A stretch of 64,000 nt of DNA from Roseovarius lutimaris (GCF_900115165.1 NZ_FOVP01000001.1:1-64000), one strand, 5' to 3'. Positions 1 through 8,859 are shown, numbered from the stretch's first letter. Notes: generated from the sequence alone by a model not told the origin. Numbers and translations are program-made.

Positions 1-349
1 ATTTACCAGTGGTGCTTGGATCGACGTGCTTACGGATGCAAAGATCAAGATCAGCATGGACGGCAAAGGCGCTTGGCGCGACAATCGGATGATTGAGCGG
101 CTGTGGCGGTCACTGAAATATGAATGCGTCTACCTCAACGCTTTTGAGACCGGCTCAGAAATGCGGGCGGGCATCGGTAAATGGCTGACCTACTACAACT
201 CTGAGCGCCCCCATTCGACGCACGGGTTATTGACCCCCGATGAGGTATACGCCAACAAAACAGAACCAATGAGATTAGCAGCCTGAAGTGAAACCCTGAT
301 CCATCTTAACAAGGCTGCAAACTGGTCGAAAAAGCAGGACCACCTCTCA
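1..349 (+). mobile_element. 3' end of an IS3-family insertion sequence (cut by window edge)
   Basis: The stretch holds the end of a transposase gene followed by about 60 bases that finish in a probable right terminal inverted repeat near 329-349 (GGACCACCTCTCA, ending in CA as IS3-family elements do). The left end and most of the transposase lie outside the window, so the family call rests on the transposase C-terminus, and the exact right boundary is an estimate. No target-site duplication can be checked because the other end is not visible. Confidence 0.7.
2..286 (+). CDS. IS3-family transposase OrfB, C-terminal part (5' end outside window)
   Basis: The reading frame is open from base 2 and gives the last 94 residues of a DDE integrase-type transposase. 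It carries the conserved IS3-type blocks: the end of the FTSxAW segment, then ISMDGKGAWRDN, then IERLWRSLKYECVYL (which includes the catalytic Glu region), then YYNSERPHSTHG near the C-terminus. The protein would bind the element ends and catalyse transposition together with OrfA. An internal GTG at 26 is not a real start, because the family motif runs straight through it. The fragment ends in a normal TGA followed by the terminal repeat, so the element's 3' end looks intact. Whether the element is active cannot be judged from this end alone. Confidence 0.85.
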   Translation, partial: FTSGAWIDVLTDAKIKISMDGKGAWRDNRMIERLWRSLKYECVYLNAFETGSEMRAGIGKWLTYYNSERPHSTHGLLTPDEVYANKTEPMRLAA

Positions 350-807
350 CCAACCCTCCCGGATTACGGTTCGAGGCGGTCTCGCTAAGATAATCGCATA
401 GAACTGAAGTTCGGAATTTCTTCTACTGTCACACAACTTACTCGTAAAATCGTCACGTTGTGGCTGGGAACTTTTTCCAAGTCTTTCTTAGTGAAGGCGA
501 CACAGGAAACGACCAAATTTCCAGAGAATTTCATCAGGCAGTTTTTCCATCGCGAATGCCCTCACATAGAGGGGCATGAGCGATGGAAAAATCCTTCTCA
601 TGCACGTTGATGAACTTCAAATCATCCGTCGAAAAAAAAGTTCAGATACAGCTGTTCATTGCCACTCTACCAGCTTCCCAGATTCATCCCACAGGTACTG
701 AAGTCAGATAAGGCAGTTGCTCCCTACAACGCTTCTTGTGGAGTGGCCTTTACAAGGGGTTTTGACATTGCGCGATGATACGCTAACATCCAACCAAGGT
801 TAGCTTT
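350..807. other. Gene-free stretch between IS end and tRNA-Arg
   Basis: I see no coding frame with recognisable homology in these 458 bases. Base composition is visibly less GC-rich than in the rest of the window. The one clear structure is a palindrome at 542-591, listed separately. The stretch looks like eroded or transferred DNA lying between the IS and the tRNA gene. Confidence 0.6.
542..591. repeat. 50-bp imperfect palindrome
   Basis: The outer arms TTTTTCCATCGC (542-553) and GCGATGGAAAAA (580-591) are perfectly complementary over 12 bp. After a 2-base internal loop, ATGCCC (556-561) pairs with GGGCAT (572-577), leaving a loop of about 10 bases. The symmetric T-run and A-run flanks mean it is not a canonical terminator on either strand. 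It could be a remnant of a small inverted-repeat element or a processing hairpin. Confidence 0.75.
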
Positions 808-884
808 TGGCGGCCCCGGAAGGACTTGAACCCTCAACCTCGGACTTAGAAGGTCCTTGCTCTATCCAGTTGAGCTACGGAGCC
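808..884 (-). tRNA. tRNA-Arg (anticodon TCT)
   Basis: Read on the minus strand from 884, the acceptor strand GGCTCCG pairs with CGGGGCC next to the encoded CCA end (discriminator G, CCA at 810-808). The D-arm AGCTCAACTGGATAGAGC, an anticodon loop CTTCTAA on a GGAC/GTCC stem, and a T-arm with GGTTCAAGTCC are all present. The anticodon TCT reads AGA/AGG arginine codons. Length is 77 bases including CCA. A degraded relative lies just upstream at 961-1012. Confidence 0.95.
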
Positions 885-960
885 GCTGAAAGCAGTCTGC
901 AAAACAGTCCGCGATAATCTACTACTTGCTAATCACCTTTAATTCAAAGTGAAATTTGGA

Positions 961-1012
961 CTTGACCAACCGATTAGAAGTCAGGTGCTCTATCCAGTTG
1001 AGCTACGGGACC
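961..1012 (-). pseudogene. 3'-truncated tRNA-Arg(TCT) remnant
   Basis: Reading the minus strand from 1012, a tRNA start (GGTCCCG, then the same D-arm as the neighbouring tRNA-Arg) runs through an anticodon arm with loop CTTCTAA. After that the similarity is lost: I find no T-arm and no CGGGACC acceptor partner in the following 60 bases. The 5' half (52 bases) is therefore a broken tRNA-Arg gene. It differs from the intact copy in the acceptor and anticodon stems, so it is a second arginine tRNA gene or an old duplicate, not a recent copy. Confidence 0.75.
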
Positions 1013-1077
1013 GCTGATCTGGCTTCTAGCGTGGGCGTGCGCCAAGATCAAAGCGAAAACGAAGTATGTGGCGTGGT

Positions 1078-1845
1078 TCAGGTAAACGGGTTGTCGTCAT
1101 ACTCGACCCCGGCCAGATAAAGCCCGTGCGGCGGGGCAACCGGGCCACAGGCGGCGCGGTCACGTTCGTGCAGGGCCGTGCGTACCTTGTCGGGAGTCCA
1201 CGACCCGGCGCCGACGCGTTCTAGTGTGCCCACGACGCTGCGCACCTGATTGTGCAGGAACGAGCGCGCGCGCAGGTGAAAGCGCACCTCAGAGCCAAGC
1301 GACAGCGGGATTTCCTCGATCTCGATGGCATTCAGGGTTTTGACCGGGCTGGCCGACTGACAGATGGTCGAGCGGAAGGTGGTGAAATCATGCAGGCCAA
1401 TGAGATGGGCCGCGCCCTCGCGCATCGCCGCAAGGTCAAGCGGGCGCAGCACCTGCCACACGAACCCACGCTCATGGGTTACCGGAGGGCGGCGCACCAG
1501 CACGCGAAACACATAGCGCCGCTCGGTCGCGGAAAACCGGGCATGCCAATCGCCCGAGACCTTTTCACAGCCGACAATCGCAATCGGGTGCGGTTTGAGG
1601 TGGAAATTCACCGCCTCTGTCAGGCGAAAGGTGTTCCAGTCGCGGGTAAGATCGCAATGCGCCACCTGGGCATAGGCATGCACGCCCGCATCGGTGCGTC
1701 CGGCGGCGGCGATGGTGTGGCTACCGGGTTCAATCTTGGCCAGGGCGGCCTCGATCGCGCCCTGCACCGAGGGGTGATTGGGTTGGCGTTGCCAGCCGAC
1801 GAAGGGGGCACCGGAATATTCGACTTTGAGAGCGTATCTGGGCAT
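1078..1845 (-). CDS. truA: tRNA pseudouridine(38-40) synthase TruA
   Basis: TruA converts uridines 38-40 in the anticodon arm of tRNAs to pseudouridine. The catalytic aspartate sits in the family signature GRTDAGVHA (Asp52 with the start used here). The N-terminus [18 protein letters not shown] and the later [13 protein letters not shown] block are also typical. The length of 255 residues fits the family. An in-frame ATG four codons upstream (at 1857) is possible, but the start [12 protein letters not shown] matches the usual beginning. Its stop is near the tRNA remnant, and dnaB lies 54 bases upstream in the same direction. Confidence 0.95.
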   Translation of the reverse strand: MPRYALKVEYSGAPFVGWQRQPNHPSVQGAIEAALAKIEPGSHTIAAAGRTDAGVHAYAQVAHCDLTRDWNTFRLTEAVNFHLKPHPIAIVGCEKVSGDWHARFSATERRYVFRVLVRRPPVTHERGFVWQVLRPLDLAAMREGAAHLIGLHDFTTFRSTICQSASPVKTLNAIEIEEIPLSLGSEVRFHLRARSFLHNQVRSVVGTLERVGAGSWTPDKVRTALHERDRAACGPVAPPHGLYLAGVEYDDNPFT

Positions 1846-1899
1846 GCGCCTGCGCATAAATCAAAACGCAGCCGCAGAAAAGACGGTATCGTCTTGCTC

Positions 1900-3390
1900 C
1901 TAGAAGTCCCCCTGACCGGCGTTTTGCTGCCAGGGTTTGACCAGATTGCCAAAGCGGGTGAACTGCGCCTCAAAGCTAAGCTCGACCGTGCCGATGGGCC
2001 CGTGGCGCTGCTTGCCGATGATCACCTCGGCCTTGCCGTGCAGGCGCGCCATGGCCTCTTGCCACTCGGCGGTTTTTTCAAGCTCGTGATCGCCGGGCTT
2101 TTCGCGCTCTTTGTAATATTCTTCGCGGAACACGAACATCACCACATCGGCATCCTGCTCGATTGAGCCGGATTCGCGCAGATCGCTCAGTTGTGGGCGT
2201 TTGTCTTCGCGTGATTCGACCTGACGCGAGAGCTGCGAGAGGGCGATCACCGGGATGTTCAGCTCTTTGGCGATGGCCTTGAGGCCCATCGAAATCTCGC
2301 CGATCTCCTGCACGCGGTTGTCCGAGGTGCCGCGCACCAGCTGGAGGTAATCGACAATCAACAGGTCAAGCCCGTGGGTCCGCTTGAGGCGACGCGCGCG
2401 TGCGGCCAGTTGCGAAATCGGAATGGCGGCGGTGTCGTCGATGAACAACGGGCAGGATTCAAGCGTCTTGGCGGCCTCGACAAAGCGGCGAAACTCGGTC
2501 TCGTCCATGTCACCCTGACGGATCTTATGCGAGGAAATTTCCGAGGCTTCGGCCAGAACCCGCGCCGCAAGCTGTTCAGCGCTCATCTCAAGACTGAAAA
2601 AGCCGACCACACCGCCATCCACCGCGCCCTCGGTGCCATCGGGCAGGGGGCCGCGCTTATAGGCCTTGGCGACGTTGAAGGCGATGTTGGTCGCCAGCGA
2701 GGTCTTGCCCATCGACGGGCGCCCGGCAAGGATCAGAAGGTCAGACTTGTGCAGCCCGCCCAGCATTTTATCCATATCCACCAGATCGGTCGAAATCCCT
2801 GCAAGCCCGCCTTCGCGCTGATAGGCGGCATTGGCCACGTTCACCGCATCGGTGACGGCCTTGAGGAAGGATTGAAAGCCGGATTCGGTCTGGCCCTGTT
2901 CGGCCAGCTGATAGAGCGCCTGTTCGGCCTCGACGATCTGTTCTTTTGGTTCGCTGTCGACATCGACCCGCGCCGCCTTGCCGGCAATGTTGTGACCAAG
3001 GGCAATCAACTCGCGCCGGATCGCAAGGTCATAGATCATCCGCGCATAATCGCGCACCGCAAAGGTCGAGATCGCCGCGCCCGCAAGCCGCGCAAGGTAA
3101 GCCGGGCCGCCAAGCTCCTTGAGGCCCTCGTCATCCTCCAGAAACGCCCGCAGGGTTACCGGCGAGGCGAGGTTGTTCTTGGCAATCCGCGCCGCGGCCG
3201 TCTCGAAGATGCGCGCATGTACCGGGTCATAGAAATGCTGCGCCCCGATGATCTGGGCGATGCGGTCGTAGATGTCGTTATTGGTCAGGATCGCGCCCAA
3301 CAGCTGCTGCTCGGCCTCGATCGAATGGGGCATCGTGTCGGCGGCCTGAATTTCGGCACCGGTGGCGTTGAAACCTGCTATTTCGTTCAT
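1900..3390 (-). CDS. dnaB: Replicative DNA helicase DnaB
   Basis: This is the hexameric 5'-3' helicase that unwinds DNA at the replication fork and binds primase. The 496 residues contain the N-terminal DnaB domain (about residues 20-125, beginning PHSIEAEQQLLGAIL) and the RecA-like C-terminal domain. The Walker A motif GRPSMGKT is near residue 220 and the Walker B region LLIVDYLQL near 345. The DnaB-C signatures ALSQLSRQVE and SDLRESGSIEQDADVV follow. No intein interrupts the motifs. The start ATG has a GGGGAC ribosome-binding site. About 230 non-coding bases separate it from pyrE upstream. Confidence 0.97.
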   Translation of the reverse strand: MNEIAGFNATGAEIQAADTMPHSIEAEQQLLGAILTNNDIYDRIAQIIGAQHFYDPVHARIFETAAARIAKNNLASPVTLRAFLEDDEGLKELGGPAYLARLAGAAISTFAVRDYARMIYDLAIRRELIALGHNIAGKAARVDVDSEPKEQIVEAEQALYQLAEQGQTESGFQSFLKAVTDAVNVANAAYQREGGLAGISTDLVDMDKMLGGLHKSDLLILAGRPSMGKTSLATNIAFNVAKAYKRGPLPDGTEGAVDGGVVGFFSLEMSAEQLAARVLAEASEISSHKIRQGDMDETEFRRFVEAAKTLESCPLFIDDTAAIPISQLAARARRLKRTHGLDLLIVDYLQLVRGTSDNRVQEIGEISMGLKAIAKELNIPVIALSQLSRQVESREDKRPQLSDLRESGSIEQDADVVMFVFREEYYKEREKPGDHELEKTAEWQEAMARLHGKAEVIIGKQRHGPIGTVELSFEAQFTRFGNLVKPWQQNAGQGDF

Positions 3391-3618
3391 TTCTGCTGTC
3401 CCCGTTTTACGTCTTTTTGACTTGGCTCGTTTCTAGGCCAAGCCGCCCCGTTCCGCCACTTGTATAAACCTGTGGATGGTCTGCGGGATAAGTCGGTGCG
3501 TAAGCCTGCGCACCGGTTGATTTAATGGTATGTTGCGGCCTTGAGCGATAAACCTACCACATCTTGTGGTCGATTGCGATTCGCGATTGGGCTTGTCCAC
3601 AGGCTCAGGGGATAAGTT

Positions 3619-4296
3619 TTATTTCTTGTTGTCTTCCTGCCACTTACGCGGATCGTTCAGAAAAACCTCGACCGCATCAAGCGTGGCGGCATCAAAGGCG
3701 CCCTGCGCGCGGGCCTCGGCCAACACATCCCACCAGGTGCAAAGATGGTGCAACGCGACCCCGTGATCGCCAAGCGTCTTTTCGGTTTCGGGGAAGATGC
3801 CGTAATAGAAAATCACCGCCGTATGGGCGCAGGTCGCCCCGGTCTCGCGGATCGCATCCACGAAGGAGAGCTTTGATCCGCCATCGGTGGTCAGATCCTC
3901 GACCAGAAGCACACGCTCGCCCTCGGACATGACGCCCTCGATCCGGGCATTGCGGCCATAGCCTTTGGGTTTTTTGCGCACATAGGTCATCGGCAGCGCC
4001 ATCCGCTCGGCCACGAGGGCGGCGAAAGGGATGCCGGCTGTCTCGCCGCCGGCGATATTGTCAAACGCCTCGAAGCCTGCGTTGCGCATTACGGTGACGG
4101 TCAAAAAATCCATCAACGTCGCGCGGATGCGCGGATAGCTGATCAGTTTGCGACAGTCGATATAGGTCGGCGACGGCAGGCCCGAGGCCAGTGTGAACGG
4201 CTCGTCCGCGTTGAAATGCACGGCCTTGATTTCCAAAAGCATGCGCGCGCTCAGGCGGGCCATGTCCTGGGACGAAGGGTAAGAGGTCGGAATCAT
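3619..4296 (-). CDS. pyrE: Orotate phosphoribosyltransferase
   Basis: PyrE joins orotate to PRPP to give orotidine 5'-phosphate in pyrimidine synthesis. The PRPP-binding signature [13 protein letters not shown] is present, together with [18 protein letters not shown] and the catalytic-loop region [17 protein letters not shown]. The 225-residue length is normal. It lies downstream of pyrC on the same strand, so two pyrimidine steps are grouped, separated by a 78-base gap that contains a dispersed repeat. Confidence 0.96.
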   Translation of the reverse strand: MIPTSYPSSQDMARLSARMLLEIKAVHFNADEPFTLASGLPSPTYIDCRKLISYPRIRATLMDFLTVTVMRNAGFEAFDNIAGGETAGIPFAALVAERMALPMTYVRKKPKGYGRNARIEGVMSEGERVLLVEDLTTDGGSKLSFVDAIRETGATCAHTAVIFYYGIFPETEKTLGDHGVALHHLCTWWDVLAEARAQGAFDAATLDAVEVFLNDPRKWQEDNKK

Positions 4297-4312
4297 GCGC
4301 GTGGTCCTTTTT

Positions 4313-4373
4313 CGCGGGGGCAGCCCCGAAGAGATTTTATGCCTTCGGCGAGGATATTTGGAGCCAGAAGAAA
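4313..4373 (+). repeat. Dispersed Rhodobacterales-type intergenic repeat, copy A
   Basis: Two modules lie between pyrE and pyrC: a C-rich/G-rich hairpin (GGGGGCAGCCCC) and the block GAGGATATTTGGAGCCAGAAG ending about 4370. Related blocks occur at 7532-7585 (opposite orientation) and 22275-22310, and looser ones at 18689-18758 and 51935-51961. Confidence 0.65.
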
Positions 4374-4374
4374 C

Positions 4375-5415
4375 CTAGCTGACACTCCAGTAAAGCGGAA
4401 AGCCGGGATCAAAGACCGTAACCGGGCCATCGTCGGTGTCGATCTTGTCAGGGCAGGGCACTGCGGTATCGTTTTTGGTCAGGGTCAGTGTCGCCTTGTT
4501 CGGCGCCAGCCCGTAAAAGGCGGGGCCGTTGAGAGAGGTGAAACCTTCCAGCCGATCAAGCGCGCCGTCTTCTTCAAACGCATGGGCGAGGATCGACAGG
4601 GTGTTGGTGGCCGTAAAGCACCCGGCGCAACCGCAGGCGTTTTCCTTGAGGGCATCGGTATGGGGCGCGCTATCGGTGCCAAGGAAAAACCGCGTGTCGC
4701 CAGAGGTGGCGGCGGCGCGCAGGGCAAGGCGGTGCTCTTCGCGCTTGGCAACCGGCAGGCAATAGTAATGCGGCTTGATTCCGCCCACGAGGATATGGTT
4801 GCGGTTGATGATCAGGTGATGCGTGGTGATCGTCGCGCCAAGATCGCGGTCGTTTGCTTTGACGTACTCGACCCCGTTGGCGGTGGTGATATGTTCCATC
4901 ACCACCCGCAGGCCCGGCGTGGCGCGCCGGACCGGATCGAGCACCCGGTCGATGAACACCGCCTCGCGGTCAAAGATATCAACCTCGCTGTCGGTTACTT
5001 CGCCATGCACGCAAAGCGGCAGGCCGATCTCGGCCATCTTTTCCAGCACGCCGCGCACCTTGTCGAAATCGCGCACGCCGCTGGCGGAATTGGTGGTGGC
5101 GCCCGCCGGGTAGAGCTTGACCGCCGAAACAAGGCCGCTGGCATGGGCGGCGGCAACATCCGCCGGGTCTGTTTGCTCGGTCAGGTAGAGCGTCATCAGC
5201 GGCGTGAAATCTGCCCCCGCGGGGCGCGCGGCGAGGATTCGGTCGCGGTAGGCGCGGGCATCGGCGGCGGTCACCACCGGCGGCACCAGGTTGGGCATGA
5301 TGATCGCCCGGGCAAAATGGCGCGTGGTTTCAGGCAGGACGGCGCGCAGCATGGCGCCATCGCGCAGATGCAGGTGCCAGTCGTCGGGGCGGCGGAGGGT
5401 CAGGGTTTGGCTCAT
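4375..5415 (-). CDS. pyrC: Dihydroorotase (PyrC type)
   Basis: PyrC catalyses the reversible cyclisation of carbamoyl-aspartate to dihydroorotate. The metal-binding motif DWHLHLRDG is at residues 12-20 (ligands His14 and His16 with the start used). The lysine of [14 protein letters not shown] is the probable carboxylated metal bridge. [15 protein letters not shown] and the C-terminal NGPAFYGL block are also present. The 346-residue length matches E. coli-type class II dihydroorotase. I place the start at [17 protein letters not shown]; an upstream ATG would add six residues with no family support. pyrE follows on the same strand. Confidence 0.95.
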   Translation of the reverse strand: MSQTLTLRRPDDWHLHLRDGAMLRAVLPETTRHFARAIIMPNLVPPVVTAADARAYRDRILAARPAGADFTPLMTLYLTEQTDPADVAAAHASGLVSAVKLYPAGATTNSASGVRDFDKVRGVLEKMAEIGLPLCVHGEVTDSEVDIFDREAVFIDRVLDPVRRATPGLRVVMEHITTANGVEYVKANDRDLGATITTHHLIINRNHILVGGIKPHYYCLPVAKREEHRLALRAAATSGDTRFFLGTDSAPHTDALKENACGCAGCFTATNTLSILAHAFEEDGALDRLEGFTSLNGPAFYGLAPNKATLTLTKNDTAVPCPDKIDTDDGPVTVFDPGFPLYWSVS

Positions 5416-5466
5416 GGCGCAGGCATTACACAATCCCGCAGGTCATGGCCAGAGTTTGATGCCCTG

Positions 5467-6420
5467 TCAGATGTCGGGCGCGCCCGCAAGCTCGTCAAGC
5501 CGGGTCTCGGCCCGGTAAAGCGCCTTGCGGAACCGTTGCCCGCCAAGTTTGCGATCAAGGGCGCGGCGGCAATGTATCACGGTAAGCCCATCGCGCTGAT
5601 CCGACACAAGACGTTGCAGCAGCTTGATGAGATAGGGTGTATCGTCGCGCCGTGCGCGGAAAAGCCTGGCAAGGCTCAACCGGCTCACCTTGTTGGTGCT
5701 CATCTGCGCGAGAACCCGTGGGATCATGCCAATGCGCATCAGGCAGGTCTCAATCCGGTAGCCAAGATAGCGGGTGCGAAAGCGCATGACATTGGGGCGG
5801 GCGAAAAGCGCTGCATGCATCGCGTCAAGCTCGATCTCGGGGTCGTAGAGCAGAACCGCCATATCGGCGGCATCCAGCATATCGGGCGCATAGCCATAGC
5901 GATCGTCAAAACTGATCCGGCGCATTCTGACATAGCGATCATCCCATTCGGCGACCCGCGGATCTAGCGTGGCCTGAGGCGAGAGCATAAGAACTTTGGC
6001 CCCCGGGGCCGCTACCGAAAAGGCCGCAGCCGCATAGCCGCAAGGCCCGGCACCGTAAAAAATCACCTGTTCAAAGTCGTCAAAGAACCCATCGTCAATC
6101 AGCCGGTCGAAAAACCCATAGACGCGGCCATCGCGAAACCAGGTGTCGCCATCGCTGATCAGACCGAGATGCGACCAGCCAAGCGTTTTGATCATGTTCC
6201 AGCCAAAGGGCTGTGCCTGCGGCGATAGATCGGCCATCTTTTGATGGCTTTCAAAGGTCACCAGCAGGATCGGCTTGCGTTCCACAAGCACGGCCGCATG
6301 GCGCGCGCCGAGCGGCTCGCAATAGCCATCATCGCCCGCCAGATCATTGGCGCGCTCGCACCAATCCGCCCAGGCAAGATCGGAAAGATCGGCGTCAAAC
6401 ATTGGGGCGCTGTCTTGCAT
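5467..6420 (-). CDS. Conserved protein of unknown function (317 aa)
   Basis: I do not recognise a characterised function. The protein is soluble-looking, without a signal peptide or membrane segments. It has a hydrophobic strand followed by a glycine-rich turn (VIFYGAGPCGYAAAAFS, near residues 140-155) that resembles a nucleophile elbow or nucleotide-binding turn, but no full catalytic set is evident. From memory, similar roseobacter proteins are often labelled phosphoadenosine phosphosulfate reductase. I see no CxxC or PAPS-loop motif that would support that name. It lies 51 bases upstream of pyrC on the same strand, and 200 non-coding bases separate it from the divergent CO-dehydrogenase accessory genes. 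Confidence 0.8.
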   Translation of the reverse strand: MQDSAPMFDADLSDLAWADWCERANDLAGDDGYCEPLGARHAAVLVERKPILLVTFESHQKMADLSPQAQPFGWNMIKTLGWSHLGLISDGDTWFRDGRVYGFFDRLIDDGFFDDFEQVIFYGAGPCGYAAAAFSVAAPGAKVLMLSPQATLDPRVAEWDDRYVRMRRISFDDRYGYAPDMLDAADMAVLLYDPEIELDAMHAALFARPNVMRFRTRYLGYRIETCLMRIGMIPRVLAQMSTNKVSRLSLARLFRARRDDTPYLIKLLQRLVSDQRDGLTVIHCRRALDRKLGGQRFRKALYRAETRLDELAGAPDI

Positions 6421-6620
6421 ATCTGCTCGTACCTTATTTATGCCTGACCGCTTGGATGCGGCTTTGTTGAAACGGTTATGCGCGTGAACTTAGGCAAAAC
6501 TTTGGAAAATCCATGTGCATTCCGGGGGCATCTACCACAATAGTCTCAGGCGCGCGCCCTTGACCATTGCGCGCCGCCATGCAGTTCTGGGCGCAACTCG
6601 GACACAAGCGGAGAGCCAAA

Positions 6621-7529
6621 GTGCAGAACCCCACATCCATCGACGCCGTCCAGGACCTTTTGACAGAGCAGAACTATATCTGCGGGCGGGGCCTTGGGAC
6701 AGTTGCCTTCCTTGCGCTTACCCTCGGGCGACCGTTGTTTCTTGAGGGCGAGGCCGGTACCGGCAAGACAGAGATCGCCAAGGCCATCGCCACCGCGCTT
6801 GGCCGCCGCCTGATCCGGCTGCAATGCTATGAGGGGCTTGATGTCTCAAGCGCGGTCTATGAGTGGAACTTTGCCGAACAGATGATCGCCATCCGTACCG
6901 CCGAGGCGGCAGGCGGGGTGGACCGTGGTCACCTCAAGGATGAGCTGTTTACCCAGGACTACCTGATTGAACGCCCGCTTCTTCAGGCGATGCGCCCCCA
7001 ATCCGGTGGCGCGCCGGTCCTGCTGATCGACGAGATTGACCGCACTGATGAGCCGTTCGAGGCTTTCTTGCTTGAGGCGCTGTCTGATTTTCAGGTGACA
7101 ATTCCCGAACTTGGGACGATCCATGCGCCCGAACCGCCGATCGTGATCCTGACCTCGAACCGCACCCGCGAGGTGCATGACGCGCTCAAACGGCGTTGCC
7201 TCTATCACTGGGTTGACTACCCTGCATTTGACCGCGAGATCGAGATATTGCAGGCCCGCGCCCCCGAGGCCGCCGATCGGCTTTCCCGCGAGGTGGTCGC
7301 CTTCGTGCAGGCGCTGCGCACCGAGGATCTCTTCAAAAAGCCCGGCGTTGCAGAAACCATCGACTGGGCGAAATGCCTGCTCGCGCTTGATGTCATAAGC
7401 CTCAGCCCCGAGGTGATCGCCGATACTTTGGGCGCGATCCTGAAATATCAGGACGACATCCAGAAGCTTCAGGGCTCCGAGGCCAAACGCATTCTGGATG
7501 AGGTCAAGGCAAGCCTGGAACCGGCCTGA
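6621..7529 (+). CDS. MoxR-family AAA ATPase (CoxD-like)
   Basis: AAA+ ATPases of the MoxR type act as chaperones that insert or activate metal centres, usually together with a VWA-domain partner. Here the partner gene follows directly. Walker A is FLEGEAGTGKTEIAK (about residues 40-54), Walker B is VLLIDEIDR, and a sensor-1 TSNRTRE follows. The length is 302 residues. I choose the GTG at 6621 because GGAGAG lies 5 bases upstream; an ATG at 6567 would add 18 residues without similarity. Position at the head of a form II CO dehydrogenase-like cluster suggests the CoxD role (maturation of the molybdenum active site). Confidence 0.88.
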   Translation: MQNPTSIDAVQDLLTEQNYICGRGLGTVAFLALTLGRPLFLEGEAGTGKTEIAKAIATALGRRLIRLQCYEGLDVSSAVYEWNFAEQMIAIRTAEAAGGVDRGHLKDELFTQDYLIERPLLQAMRPQSGGAPVLLIDEIDRTDEPFEAFLLEALSDFQVTIPELGTIHAPEPPIVILTSNRTREVHDALKRRCLYHWVDYPAFDREIEILQARAPEAADRLSREVVAFVQALRTEDLFKKPGVAETIDWAKCLLALDVISLSPEVIADTLGAILKYQDDIQKLQGSEAKRILDEVKASLEPA

Positions 7530-7531
7530 TG

Positions 7532-7590
7532 TTTCTTCTTGGCAGAAATACTCTCGGGGGGTGTGGGGGGCAGACAGCCCCCCACCTTTT
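7532..7590. repeat. Dispersed repeat copy B with G/C hairpin and T-tract
   Basis: Between the MoxR gene and the VWA gene lies a reverse-oriented copy of the GTATTTxxGxCAAGAAGAA block. A perfect 8-bp stem follows, GTGGGGGG (7563-7570) with CCCCCCAC (7578-7585), then CTTTT. The shape is that of a weak rho-independent terminator ending 4 bases before the next start codon, so it may attenuate read-through or mask initiation of the VWA gene. Confidence 0.65.
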
Positions 7591-7593
7591 GCC

Positions 7594-8859
7594 ATGAGCG
7601 AATACGCCCCGCTTGATCTGCCTGACAATCCCAGGCTCACCCATAACATAACCCATTTCGCCCGTGCCCTGCGCGCCGCCGGGCTGCCGATTGGCACCGG
7701 TCGGGTGATTGACGCCGTGCGCGCGGTGGCCATGGCGGGGTTCACCAGCCGGACTGATTTCTTTTACACCCTGCGCGCCTGTCTTGTGACGCGGCCCGAA
7801 CATCTGGCGGTCTTTGCCCAGGTCTTTCGTCTCTACTGGCGCGATCCGCGTTATGTCGAACACATGATGGCGATGATGTTGCCCGCCATTCGCGGCGTCC
7901 AGGAAGACCGCAGTGCGCAGGCCGCCGAAAAGCGTGCCGCCGAGGCGCTGCTTGACGGGATAAGCCGTGACCTGCCGGAAATCGAAGAGCATGAAAGCGA
8001 TGAAGTCCAGATCGAGATCGACGCCAGTACCACCATGTCGGGCGAAGAACGCCTGCGCCAGCTTGACTTCGAGCAGATGAGCACTGCCGAGATGAGCGCG
8101 GCCAAGCGCATGCTGGCGCGCCTCACCTTGCCGGTGAAACCCTTTGCCTCGCGGCGCGGCGAAGCCAGCCCACAGGGCCGCCGGATTGATGCGCGCCGCA
8201 GCCTGCGCGCCGCCCTGCGCCATGGCGGCGAGATGCGCCGCATCCATCGCAAAAAGCCGCGCGACCGCTGGCCCAATCTGGTGGTGATCTGCGATATCTC
8301 CGGCTCGATGAGCCAATATAGCCGGATGGTTCTGCATTTCCTGCATGCGGTCGCCAATCAAAAGGGCGCGGGCTGGGCGCGGGTGCATGCCTTTACCTTT
8401 GGCACGCGGCTGACCAATATCACCCGGCAACTGGCCACGCGCGACGTGGATGCCGCGCTTGCCGCTGCCGGGCGTCAGGCGCAGGACTGGGAGGGTGGCA
8501 CCAAGATCGGCGCCTGCCTGCACGCGTTCAATCGCGACTGGTCGCGCCGGGTGATGGGGCAGGGCGCGGTGGTGCTTTTGATCACCGACGGGCTTGACCG
8601 CGACGCGCCCGAGGCGCTCAGTCATGAAATGGAGCGCCTGCATCTGTCCTCGCGGCGGCTGATCTGGCTTAATCCCCTGCTCCGGTGGGAAGGTTTTGCA
8701 CCCAAGGCTCAGGGCATCCGCGCCATGCTGCCGCATGTGGATGCATTTCGCGCGGGCCATTCCATCGCCACGCTGGAAGATCTGGCACTGGCCATCTCAC
8801 GGCGCGACGATACTGGTGAAAAGGCGCGTCTGATGGCCGCGCTCGAGGCGCAGGATTGA
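7594..8859 (+). CDS. VWA-domain protein (CoxE-like)
   Basis: A von Willebrand factor A domain lies in the C-terminal half, with a complete metal-ion-dependent adhesion site core: DISGSMS, then GGTKIG, then ITDGLDRD. The N-terminal half is the helical region typical of CoxE proteins (RFARALRAAG-like helix, then MLPAIRG). In carboxydotrophs CoxE works with the MoxR ATPase CoxD on maturation of CO dehydrogenase. The ATG at 7594 is preceded by a hairpin and no obvious Shine-Dalgarno sequence. A 32-codon upstream extension is open but reads through the repeat and overlaps the ATPase gene, so I reject it. Length is 421 residues. Confidence 0.88.
   Translation: MSEYAPLDLPDNPRLTHNITHFARALRAAGLPIGTGRVIDAVRAVAMAGFTSRTDFFYTLRACLVTRPEHLAVFAQVFRLYWRDPRYVEHMMAMMLPAIRGVQEDRSAQAAEKRAAEALLDGISRDLPEIEEHESDEVQIEIDASTTMSGEERLRQLDFEQMSTAEMSAAKRMLARLTLPVKPFASRRGEASPQGRRIDARRSLRAALRHGGEMRRIHRKKPRDRWPNLVVICDISGSMSQYSRMVLHFLHAVANQKGAGWARVHAFTFGTRLTNITRQLATRDVDAALAAAGRQAQDWEGGTKIGACLHAFNRDWSRRVMGQGAVVLLITDGLDRDAPEALSHEMERLHLSSRRLIWLNPLLRWEGFAPKAQGIRAMLPHVDAFRAGHSIATLEDLALAISRRDDTGEKARLMAALEAQD

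Noticed and set aside
26-286. Short complete gene starting with GTG at 26
   Set aside because: The conserved IS3 transposase sequence is already in frame upstream of 26, so this is the tail of a larger gene.
4216-5967. 583-codon frame antisense to pyrC and its neighbour
   Set aside because: No domain is recognised and it covers three real genes on the other strand.
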